Under the pieces are notes generated by a model, which was not told the DNA's origin, made no database searches, and was given only the letters and a program-made list of their open reading frames with translations. Source: Halobacteriales archaeon QH_7_65_31 (GTDB taxonomy: Archaea > Halobacteriota > Halobacteria > Halobacteriales > Haloarculaceae). From it: a stretch of 64,000 bases of DNA. A program made the translations under genes and the position numbers. Below, in pieces: positions 18,409 through 25,538 of the stretch (position 1 is its first letter; each line of letters starts with the position of its first letter). Where the stretch lies: NCBI GenBank assembly GCA_003021785.1, contig PXQU01000010.1, positions 124,001 through 188,000 of the forward strand, written 5' to 3'.

Positions 18409-18507
18409 ATGAGCGACTCCGAACGTCGGCTGAGCCCGAAGGAGAAAGGTGTTCGCAGTAAGAAAGGGCCCGCCTTCCTCCGGCGTCTGTTCCGCCCGAA
18501 AGACTGA
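18409..18507 (+). CDS. Tiny basic protein, 32 aa
   Basis: A 32-residue ORF, rich in Lys and Arg (RRLSPKEKGVRSKKGP and a final RRLFRPKD), starting 24 nt after the stop of the DDKA membrane protein on the same strand. A net positive charge is very unusual for a haloarchaeal protein. It could be an RNA- or nucleotide-binding peptide, a partner of the membrane protein, or a chance frame. No homologue is recognised. Confidence 0.35.
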   Translation: MSDSERRLSPKEKGVRSKKGPAFLRRLFRPKD

Positions 18508-18706
18508 ATCGCCCGTCTCCGTTCTCAGCTGAGTGCTCTCTCTCTTTCGCGAGTCGTAGCGAATGTTACGCCGTGTCGGTTCTGAGATCGCTCGAAGGCG
18601 AAGCGACGAACCCCCTGAGATACTCCAGTCGTGCCGAGATAAGCGCCCCGTCCCGGCCGTCCCCGCCGAAAACACTTTGCGCCTGTCACACGCAGTAGTA
18701 GAGGAG
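18508..18706. other. Intergenic stretch before aldehyde dehydrogenase
   Basis: About 200 bases without a convincing gene. The distal end contains 'gaggag', a Shine-Dalgarno-like sequence ending 1 nt before the ATG at 18707, and A-rich 'gaaaacacttt' near 18668-18678 that may be part of the promoter. Nothing else is recognised. Confidence 0.4.
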
Positions 18707-20221
18707 ATGTCCAGTGAACCACAGGCGGGCGAGTCGACCCGAAACGAGATTCGAGAGCGACACGAGACGACGGCCACCGAGGTCGTCCCCGAGCAGACCG
18801 ACCTGTACGTCGGCGGGGAGTTCGTCGAGCCGGCCGAAGGGGGAGAGATCGACACGCTCGACCCGACGACCGGCGACGTGCTCGCGACCGTCGCGGGCGC
18901 GACCGAACCCGACATCGACCGCGCCGTTGACGCCGCGTGGGAGGCGTTCGACTCGACGTGGTCGGGGTACGACGCCGGGAAGCGCCAGCAGGTGCTGCTC
19001 GATATCGCCGACGCAATCGACGACCACTCACAGGAGCTGACACAGCTCGAATCTCTCGACAACGGGAAGCCGGTCTCCGAATCGGCCGCGGACGTGTATC
19101 TGGCCGCCGACCACTTCCGCTACTTCGCGGGGATCGTCCGCAAGAACAGCGGCGGCACGATGACCGACGACTCGCGGCTCGGTCAGGTCGTCGCGGAGCC
19201 GTACGGCGTCGTCGGCCAGATCATCCCGTGGAACTTCCCGCTGTTGATGGCGTCGTGGAAGCTCGCGCCGGCGCTCGCGGCCGGCAACTGCACCGTCCTG
19301 AAGCCGGCAGAGCAGACCCCGCTGTCGGCGCTCCGGCTGGCAGAGCTCATCGACGACATCGTCCCCGACGGCGTCGTCAACATCGTCCCCGGCTACGGTG
19401 AGGAGGCCGGCGCACCGCTGACGAACCACGAGGACGTCCGCAAGGTCGCGTTCACCGGCTCTACGGCCGTCGGCAAACAGGTGATGAAGTCCGCCGCCGA
19501 CAACGTCACCGACGTGACCCTCGAACTCGGGGGGAAGAGTCCGGTCGTCGTCCACCCCGACGTGGCTCCCGAGAAGGCCGTCCGGCTCGTCGCACAGGCC
19601 ATCTTCTACAACACGGGCGAGTGTTGTGAGGCCGGCTCTCGGCTGTTCGTCCACGACGATATCGCCGACGACGTGCTCGGCGGGCTGGCAGAGACGGTCG
19701 AGGAGATGACGATCGGCGACCCGCTGCTCCGCGAGACGGACCTCGGACCCAAGGTCTCCCGCGAGCAGGTGGACCGCACGCTGGAGTATCTGGCCGAAGC
19801 CGAGTCCGGCGGCGGCCAGTTCCTCGCCGGCGGTGGCGTCCCGGACGAGGACTCCCTGTCTGACGGCTGTTTCGTCGAGCCGACGCTGATCGACGGGCTC
19901 GACCACGACCACGACGCCGTCCAAGACGAGATCTTCGGGCCGGTGCTCGACGTGTTCCGCTGGGACGACTACGACGAGATGATGACGCTCGCCAACGACG
20001 TCGAGTACGGACTGGCCGGCGGTGTGATCACCGACGATCTGGACGCGGCCAACCAGACGGCCCGCGACATCGAAGCGGGCTACATCTGGGTGAACAGCTA
20101 CCACGATCTCGTCGCCGGACTCCCCTTTGGCGGCTACAAGCAGTCGGGGATCGGGCGCGAGCTGAGCGAGGAGACGCTGGACCACTACCAGCAGACGAAG
20201 ACGATCAACCTCTCGATGTAG
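18707..20221 (+). CDS. NAD(P)-dependent aldehyde dehydrogenase
   Basis: 504 residues of the ALDH superfamily; oxidises an aldehyde to its acid. The cofactor segment 'GQIIPWNFPLLMASWKLAPAL', the general-base glutamate in LELGGKSP (about residue 273), and the nucleophile region NTGECCEAGSR with C306/C307 are present. 'EIFGPVLDV' and 'PFGGYKQSGIGRE' complete the family pattern. It is most like betaine- or general aldehyde dehydrogenases, but specificity cannot be read. The upstream open frame is ignored because the Shine-Dalgarno-like motif points to 18707. Confidence 0.9.
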   Translation: MSSEPQAGESTRNEIRERHETTATEVVPEQTDLYVGGEFVEPAEGGEIDTLDPTTGDVLATVAGATEPDIDRAVDAAWEAFDSTWSGYDAGKRQQVLLDIADAIDDHSQELTQLESLDNGKPVSESAADVYLAADHFRYFAGIVRKNSGGTMTDDSRLGQVVAEPYGVVGQIIPWNFPLLMASWKLAPALAAGNCTVLKPAEQTPLSALRLAELIDDIVPDGVVNIVPGYGEEAGAPLTNHEDVRKVAFTGSTAVGKQVMKSAADNVTDVTLELGGKSPVVVHPDVAPEKAVRLVAQAIFYNTGECCEAGSRLFVHDDIADDVLGGLAETVEEMTIGDPLLRETDLGPKVSREQVDRTLEYLAEAESGGGQFLAGGGVPDEDSLSDGCFVEPTLIDGLDHDHDAVQDEIFGPVLDVFRWDDYDEMMTLANDVEYGLAGGVITDDLDAANQTARDIEAGYIWVNSYHDLVAGLPFGGYKQSGIGRELSEETLDHYQQTKTINLSM

Positions 20222-20286
20222 CGGCTCGCGGGCGGTCGTTTGCCGCTAATCGCAACGCTATTCAAGCACGTAGACTAAGCTTTCGT

Positions 20287-20865
20287 ATGGTCACTACGCT
20301 GGGCATCGTCCTCGGGGCGTCGTTCACGCTCGCGATGGTTGCTCTGCATTTCGCACGCGGAACCGAGCCCGCGACCCCGGACGACATCTCCCAGACGGTG
20401 CTCGAACGCCGCGCCGAGAGCGTCCACGAGACCGACTTCCCCGAGCCGATGAACCGCTCTATCGGCGGTGGCGGTGTTCCCGCCGCCGTCGGCGAGGGCG
20501 GCGCGGAGGGTGAACTCGCGGAAGGCGGCGCGGAGGTCGACGCCGACCCGGCGGCGATTCCCGACGACGAGGCCGAGAGCTACGAGGTCGAGTACGTCAA
20601 GGAGGGGACGACGATCGAGGTGAAGGAGAACACCACGCTGCTCGAAGCCGGCGAACAGGAGGACTGGGACCTGCCGTACGCCTGTCGACAGGGCCAGTGT
20701 ATCTCCTGTGCCGGCCACATCACCGACGGCGGCAACGCAGAGCAGTACGTCGAACACCACACCAACGAGATGCTCGGTGAGCCCGAACTCGACGACGGCT
20801 ACACGCTCACCTGCGTCGCGTATCCGACGACCGACTTCTCAATCGAGATGCGCGAATCGCCCTGA
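20287..20865 (+). CDS. Membrane-tethered plant-type [2Fe-2S] ferredoxin
   Basis: 192 residues. An N-terminal hydrophobic segment (about 2-22) can serve as a membrane anchor. It is followed by a low-complexity Gly/Ala/Glu linker to about residue 95 and a C-terminal ferredoxin domain. The cluster ligands are C133, C138 and C141 in CRQGQCISC (C-x4-C-x2-C) plus C176 in 'LTCVAYP'. It probably moves electrons near the membrane; redox partners are not adjacent. The canonical soluble haloarchaeal ferredoxin lacks such an anchor. Confidence 0.88.
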   Translation: MVTTLGIVLGASFTLAMVALHFARGTEPATPDDISQTVLERRAESVHETDFPEPMNRSIGGGGVPAAVGEGGAEGELAEGGAEVDADPAAIPDDEAESYEVEYVKEGTTIEVKENTTLLEAGEQEDWDLPYACRQGQCISCAGHITDGGNAEQYVEHHTNEMLGEPELDDGYTLTCVAYPTTDFSIEMRESP

Positions 20866-20999
20866 CACGTCGCCGTTGCGACCGACGGTTTCTGCTATCG
20901 TACGCGACTCCCCGGTGTCCGTTCTCACCGGCTGACAGCTGCTGGCCACCTGAGACGGCGTATCGGGGGGTTCTTGTCTGCGCTCCCCACAGCCAGCGT

Positions 21000-22073
21000 A
21001 TGGACGACTCCCTCATCGACCCGGAGACGCTCCCGCTGGAGCGCACGTCACTGCTCCCGGGGGCGGGCTTCTTCACCGACGACGAGGACGACCGCGACGA
21101 GCGCGAACTCGAAGCGACGCTCGACGACGCCGACACCGTCGTCGTGGCCGACCCCGACGCCGACGGACTCGCCTGTGTCGCGTTCGTCCGCGAGTTCCAC
21201 GACGGCGCGACGTTACTGCCCGCGAGTCCGCACGAGCTCGACGACGCGATCGCCGATCTCGCCGAGTTCGCTCCCGACGGCGTTCGCGTCTACGTCTGTG
21301 ATCTGTGTCCCGACGAGCGCGACGAGCTGTCCGGACTCGCCGATCTCGTCTCGCGCGCCGACGCCGTCTCGTGGTTCGATCACCACCAGTGGAGCGACGA
21401 GGCGATCGACCGGGTCGAGGAAAGCGGCGTCGAGCTGGTCGTCGGCGACTCCGACGAGGAGTGTTCCGCCGACGTGACCCTCCGGTCGCTGGGTGAGCTT
21501 CCCGAGCGGTTCGTCGAGCTCGCGGCCGTCACCCGCGACCACGATCTCTGGATTCGTGACGATCCCCGATCGGACGACCTCGCTGACTACGCCCACTGGG
21601 CGGAGCCGGAGACGTACGTCGACGTGGTCCGTGAACACGGCGCTGATCTCCCCCCGGACGTGGAGACGTTTCTCGAAGCCGAACGCATCGAGAAACAGCG
21701 GCTCATCGATAAGGCGGTCGAGCGCGCCGAACTCCGCGAGATCGACGGGACGACCGTCGGTGTCACCTACGGCCGCTGTTCGCAAAACGAGGTGGCTGAG
21801 ACGCTCCGCGAACAGGGAGCCGACGCGGCGGTCGTCGTGAAGCCGGCCGGCTCCGCCTCGATCCGCGGGACAGAGGCGTTCGAGCGGTGTCACGAGGTAG
21901 CCGAGCAGGTGAACGGCGGCGGCCATCCGAAGGCCGCGGGCTGTAAACCGGCCATCTACGACGATATGCTCGATTACGCACACCACTGGACGACCCGCGG
22001 CGCGGTCGCGAAACGGGTCATCCTCGACGCGTTCCGAGCACTTCCGGAGCACTCAGCCGAGACCGACAGCTGA
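21000..22073 (+). CDS. DHH-family phosphoesterase (RecJ/NrnA-like)
   Basis: 357 residues. The N-terminal DHH domain has 'VADPDADGLACVAF' near 49-62 and the DHH motif in WFDHHQW (D127-H129); both bind the catalytic divalent metals. The C-terminal DHHA1 domain contains 'NGGGHPKAAGCKPA' near residues 305-318, which binds nucleic acid. Archaeal members degrade single-stranded DNA or RNA or short oligonucleotides, some in the GINS/RecJ replication complex. The exact subclass is not determinable by eye. Confidence 0.85.
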   Translation: MDDSLIDPETLPLERTSLLPGAGFFTDDEDDRDERELEATLDDADTVVVADPDADGLACVAFVREFHDGATLLPASPHELDDAIADLAEFAPDGVRVYVCDLCPDERDELSGLADLVSRADAVSWFDHHQWSDEAIDRVEESGVELVVGDSDEECSADVTLRSLGELPERFVELAAVTRDHDLWIRDDPRSDDLADYAHWAEPETYVDVVREHGADLPPDVETFLEAERIEKQRLIDKAVERAELREIDGTTVGVTYGRCSQNEVAETLREQGADAAVVVKPAGSASIRGTEAFERCHEVAEQVNGGGHPKAAGCKPAIYDDMLDYAHHWTTRGAVAKRVILDAFRALPEHSAETDS

Positions 22074-22088
22074 GTTGAGCGAGCGTCT

Positions 22089-22514
22089 CTACTCGTCAGG
22101 ACGGGGCATGGTCTCGATATCGCGGATGCGACTGGTCTTCTCGACGGCCTGATACTGACGCTGCCACGCCGTCTCGGGAAAGAGCCCGTTCTGGTCGAAG
22201 AGGGTTCGAGCGTCGTCGGTAAGCTCGAAGAACTGATACGGGAAATCCCGGAGCCGATTCCCGGGTTCGAACTCGCGGACGCGAACGACACCGACAGCTT
22301 CGAGCGTGTCGAGATGTCGGCGGATGGCGTCGCTACTGAGCGGCGGGTTCATGTAGTCGAGTTCCTCGACGGTCGGCGCGCCACGGGGGTGGCCGACGAT
22401 GTCGGCGATGATGTCCGCACGCTTCGTGTCGGTCGCACGCTGCAGGGCACGCCACGTGTCGAACGACTCGTCAGTGGTCTCGTCCTGCCCGACCGCTTCT
22501 GCCGGGGGATGCAT
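22089..22514 (-). CDS. Winged-helix transcriptional regulator
   Basis: 141 residues. The motif 'LSSDAIRRHLDTLEAVGVVRVREF' fits the recognition helix and start of the wing in ArsR/MarR-like folds, followed by 'FFELTDDARTLFDQNGLF'. I start at the second ATG (22514), which lies about 26 nt from an A/T-rich box 'gtttatcg' on the minus strand and is likely leaderless; the longer frame adds a poor N-terminus. It is divergent from the gene at 22641, which it may control. Confidence 0.75.
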   Translation of the reverse strand: MHPPAEAVGQDETTDESFDTWRALQRATDTKRADIIADIVGHPRGAPTVEELDYMNPPLSSDAIRRHLDTLEAVGVVRVREFEPGNRLRDFPYQFFELTDDARTLFDQNGLFPETAWQRQYQAVEKTSRIRDIETMPRPDE

Positions 22515-22640
22515 ATGCGTTGGTTGGTTCCCGACTACGATAAACACTTGCGTCCGACTGCGGCTAAATCGCAACTACTACCCAAACTGCTCTGACGATA
22601 GTACTGCAATTAATACATCGTACGCGCAAAGGGACTGACG
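22515..22640. promoter_or_regulatory. Divergent promoter region between wHTH and TIR/NDT-like genes
   Basis: Contains 'gcaattaatacatcg' near 22604-22618, a TATA-like box about 30 nt upstream of the rightward ATG at 22641, and a minus-strand TATA-like box near 22540-22547 for the leftward gene. No clear palindrome was seen. Confidence 0.4.
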
Positions 22641-23240
22641 ATGGACGACGACGAAGTCGATTCGGACGTTGGTGACAGTCCCAGCGGCGAGATTCCGAGC
22701 GAAGAGGAGATTCTCACGGGAATCGAAGATATCCGACTCACGCCGTCAGAGCACCAGCGTATCAAGGATCTCGTGACTGGTCGTGAGATGCAGCGGATCA
22801 AACAGCACGACCGCCGGTACTTAATCGCCGGTGCGGGTGGCGAGACCGGTGCAGCGACGCGACGTGAACTCGTCTACGAGGAGCTCGCCGATAGAGATGA
22901 CGCGGTATCGATGCAACTGGAGGAGTTCGGACTGACGCCCGAGGCAATCGAGCTGTGGATTCGCGTGTTCGATATTCTGTGCGGCCGTGCTACGCATATC
23001 GTCGGCGTAATCGAGGACTTCGACGGCGGGTACGTTTGGGAGCTTGGACTCCTGTTCGCCCCGTCCTATCGACGGAAGACGTGGATTCTGAAACGGGCCT
23101 ACACTGACGAAGCTACGGAACGAGCCCGGTTCGATAACGGTATGGCGGCATCACACGTCGAACTTCTGTTGACCGGTAACCGGTGTTGTGAGTGGACAAG
23201 TGAACTGGAACTACGTGACTGCATCGGAACGATCCCGTGA
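22641..23240 (+). CDS. Uncharacterised protein, possible deoxyribosyltransferase/TIR-like fold
   Basis: 199 residues. After an acidic ~55-residue N-terminus with helices, a hydrophobic strand plus Gly-rich turn appears ('RRYLIAGAGGETG'). A later strand-turn-helix 'HIVGVIEDFDGGYVWELGLL' places a Glu in a position like the catalytic Glu of nucleoside deoxyribosyltransferases and TIR NADases, followed by a strand 'KTWILKR'. This alternating alpha/beta pattern suggests that fold, but identity is inferred from pattern only. The neighbouring divergent regulator hints at controlled expression. Confidence 0.55.
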   Translation: MDDDEVDSDVGDSPSGEIPSEEEILTGIEDIRLTPSEHQRIKDLVTGREMQRIKQHDRRYLIAGAGGETGAATRRELVYEELADRDDAVSMQLEEFGLTPEAIELWIRVFDILCGRATHIVGVIEDFDGGYVWELGLLFAPSYRRKTWILKRAYTDEATERARFDNGMAASHVELLLTGNRCCEWTSELELRDCIGTIP

Positions 23241-23340
23241 GCTACCGACCGCTGAGTGCGGAGAGATCCTCTCGTGTGTTCATACTCTCTCCAGTCTGGA
23301 GAAGACTTACGCGTGTTCCCGAGATAAGGAGCGCAGAACC

Positions 23341-23796
23341 ATGTCCGACGCCACCGACCAGCCACCGAACACGACTGCCTCCGTCAGCACCGATCAGGGT
23401 CCGTCGCTCGTCGTCCGGGCGGTGTACTTCCTGCTGATCGGCTGGTGGGCCAGCGGCATCTGGTTGGGTGTCGCGTGGCTCCTGAACGTCACCATCGTCC
23501 TGATGCCGGTCGGTATCAAGATGATCAACTACGTTCCGAAGGTCGTCTCGCTCAAGGATCGGACGATCGAAATGGAGTCACACACCGACGCGGACGGTGA
23601 CGTGACGGTCACACAGCGGTCGAAACCACAGCACTCGCTTCTCGTCCGTGGCGTCTACGTCCTGCTGGTCGGCTGGTGGGCCAGCGGCATCTGGCTCTCC
23701 GTCGCGTGGCTCGCCTCGGTCTCTCTCGTCGGGCTTCCGGTCGCGATCTGGATGTACGGTCGGCTCCCGTACGTCGTCTCGCTGTATCGGTACTGA
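23341..23796 (+). CDS. YccF-like membrane protein with internal duplication
   Basis: 151 residues. Two copies of a ~49-residue unit, each with 'GWWASGIWL' followed by 'VAWL' and a second hydrophobic span ending 'VVSL', occupy residues ~25-74 and ~99-147. This is the YccF domain arrangement. The two DNA copies are also very similar over about 50 bases, so the duplication may be recent or constrained. The start at 23341 is chosen because the upstream frame overlaps the preceding gene. Function is unknown. Confidence 0.75.
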   Translation: MSDATDQPPNTTASVSTDQGPSLVVRAVYFLLIGWWASGIWLGVAWLLNVTIVLMPVGIKMINYVPKVVSLKDRTIEMESHTDADGDVTVTQRSKPQHSLLVRGVYVLLVGWWASGIWLSVAWLASVSLVGLPVAIWMYGRLPYVVSLYRY

Positions 23797-23856
23797 GCGC
23801 GTCGGCTCGATCGACTCGCTCGGGCCGTTCTTTACTCCTCGGCTCGTCTCCGGGGT

Positions 23857-24117
23857 ATGGAGATACAGGTGTACGGACAGCTTCGGGCCGCGACCGACGG
23901 CAAGACGGTTACGGTCACGCCCAACGAGCCGACGGTCGCCGGGCTCGTGACCGCGCTCTGTGTCCAGTATCCGCGAGCGGAGTCACAGCTCCTCGACGAG
24001 AGCGGCGATCTCCGCCCGAGCGTCCGCGTCATGGTCGACGGGGAGACCGCCGATCTCGACACCGCGTGTCCCGCCGACGCCGATATCAAGCTCTTTCCGG
24101 CGATGCAGGGAGGCTAA
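23857..24117 (+). CDS. MoaD/ThiS-family ubiquitin-like protein (SAMP-like)
   Basis: 86 residues with a beta-grasp pattern ('MEIQVYGQLRAA' and 'VMVDGE') ending in the C-terminal diglycine 'MQGG'. Such proteins are adenylated by an E1-like enzyme and then serve as sulfur carriers for molybdopterin or tRNA thiolation, or as small archaeal modifiers (SAMPs). It is a single gene. Which of these roles applies cannot be separated by sequence alone. Confidence 0.82.
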   Translation: MEIQVYGQLRAATDGKTVTVTPNEPTVAGLVTALCVQYPRAESQLLDESGDLRPSVRVMVDGETADLDTACPADADIKLFPAMQGG

Positions 24118-24136
24118 TCCCGACGCGGCCCGCAGC

Positions 24137-25441
24137 TTAGAGATCGTACTGCGCTCGCACGGTGTCGGCGAGCCCCGTCGCTTCGAGCGTCTCCATCGGG
24201 ACCAGCATCGACAGCTGGACGACCCCGGGGAGTCGCGCGATCTCCACGCCCCCGGTGAACGTACAGCGACCGCGAATCTCGCCTTCGGTCATCCCGAGCA
24301 GGGCTCCCGCTCGGTCGAACGCGTTCTCCGTCGCGTCGTTGATCGTCGCACCCGAGCCGATGAACTGAACCGGTGCGGCGTCGTCGAGGGCGTCCACCTC
24401 GTACTCGTCTGCCACCGTCCGTCCGGCTGCCCGCTCTGCGTCGGTGTACGGCTTCGCGATATGTGGCAGGTCCTCCTCGTTAGGAAGCAGCAGCGGTCCG
24501 TCGAGCTGGACATCTTTGAGCACGGAGACCTCGAGCTCCGTCCGTCCGCTCACGTCGGTCGTGTGTAACGACAGCTCACCGTCTCCCTGATTCGCGTGCA
24601 GATCACCGACGTACAGCCCTCCTCCCTCGACCCTGACGGGACAGATGAGCGTCGCGCCGGCGCGCACGTCGTTCGAGTCCATGTGCCCGTCGGTGCGGGA
24701 GTCGAGACCTGACTCGTCCTCGATCCCCCACTCGTGTGTCGCGCCGACGAGGAACTGTCCGAAGTCGCCGGCGTTGTGCGAGTCCGGGTACGATTCGCCC
24801 GGTGTCGTCCCGATGTTCCCGATGAACGGTCGGAGCCGACCCAGCGCGCCGGGCATCTCGTCGGGACCGTACAGCAGGATCGGGTGTTGCCGGGAGTTCT
24901 CGGGGAGCTTCATCGCGTCGTGTGCGTTCTCGGCGAGCATCTCCGCCCCGTCTTCCCCGACCGTGACGCCGACGGTACGGTCCTCGTCGAACGCGACCGT
25001 GTAGCCGTACTCGAAGCCGAACGAGGAGGCGTTCGCGCCACACTCCGCGCAGCGAATCGCCTCCTCGCCCGTCCCTTCGACGACGCTGTCGGGCCACTCC
25101 GTCCCGCACTCCGGGCATCTGTGATCGATGAACGGGTCGTCGCCGAACGCGTCCTCGCGCTCGGCCATGCTTCCGGTGGCGGTCGCGACGCTCGTCACCT
25201 CCACGTCTCTGATCTCGACGACGAGGGCGTCCCCCGGCTCGGCGTTCTCGACCCGAATCGGTCGGGTCACCTCGTGGCCACCGCGGAACTCGGGCGTGAC
25301 CATCGGTCCCCAGCAGGCGGGCGGCGTGTGCGTGCGGACGCGGCCGCCGTCGGCGACTGTCCCGGCCCACTCCTGATCCGGTCCGACCAGCCCGAGCGTG
25401 AACGCGTCGACATCGAGCTCCTCTTGCACGTGTTGTGACAT
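24137..25441 (-). CDS. Acetamidase/formamidase family protein with a zinc-ribbon insert
   Basis: 434 residues of the FmdA/AmdA family, which hydrolyses formamide or acetamide to ammonia and the acid. Family phrases include 'TPPACWGPMVTPEFRGGHEV', 'IGTTPGESYPDSHNAGDFG', 'VYVGDLHANQGDGELS'-like 'LYVGDLHANQGDGE', and a C-terminal 'CTFTGGVEIARLPGVVQLS'. An unusual ~45-residue insert at about 107-140 carries CPEC and CAEC, so it can bind zinc. A short-amide importer could supply it. One of the Liv-type systems in this window is a candidate, but they are not adjacent. Confidence 0.83.
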   Translation of the reverse strand: MSQHVQEELDVDAFTLGLVGPDQEWAGTVADGGRVRTHTPPACWGPMVTPEFRGGHEVTRPIRVENAEPGDALVVEIRDVEVTSVATATGSMAEREDAFGDDPFIDHRCPECGTEWPDSVVEGTGEEAIRCAECGANASSFGFEYGYTVAFDEDRTVGVTVGEDGAEMLAENAHDAMKLPENSRQHPILLYGPDEMPGALGRLRPFIGNIGTTPGESYPDSHNAGDFGQFLVGATHEWGIEDESGLDSRTDGHMDSNDVRAGATLICPVRVEGGGLYVGDLHANQGDGELSLHTTDVSGRTELEVSVLKDVQLDGPLLLPNEEDLPHIAKPYTDAERAAGRTVADEYEVDALDDAAPVQFIGSGATINDATENAFDRAGALLGMTEGEIRGRCTFTGGVEIARLPGVVQLSMLVPMETLEATGLADTVRAQYDL

Positions 25442-25538
25442 ACGGATCGGCGTTCGGTCGCAGTCGAATTAAAGACCCGTGTGCACGTCAGTCCGTCACA
25501 CGTTGACGAGGGCGCCGATAGACCGCATACGCGGGTCG

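Noticed and set aside
22641-23240. Firm call of a TIR NADase
   Set aside because: Only one strand and the Glu pattern fit by eye; the evidence does not go beyond a fold suggestion.
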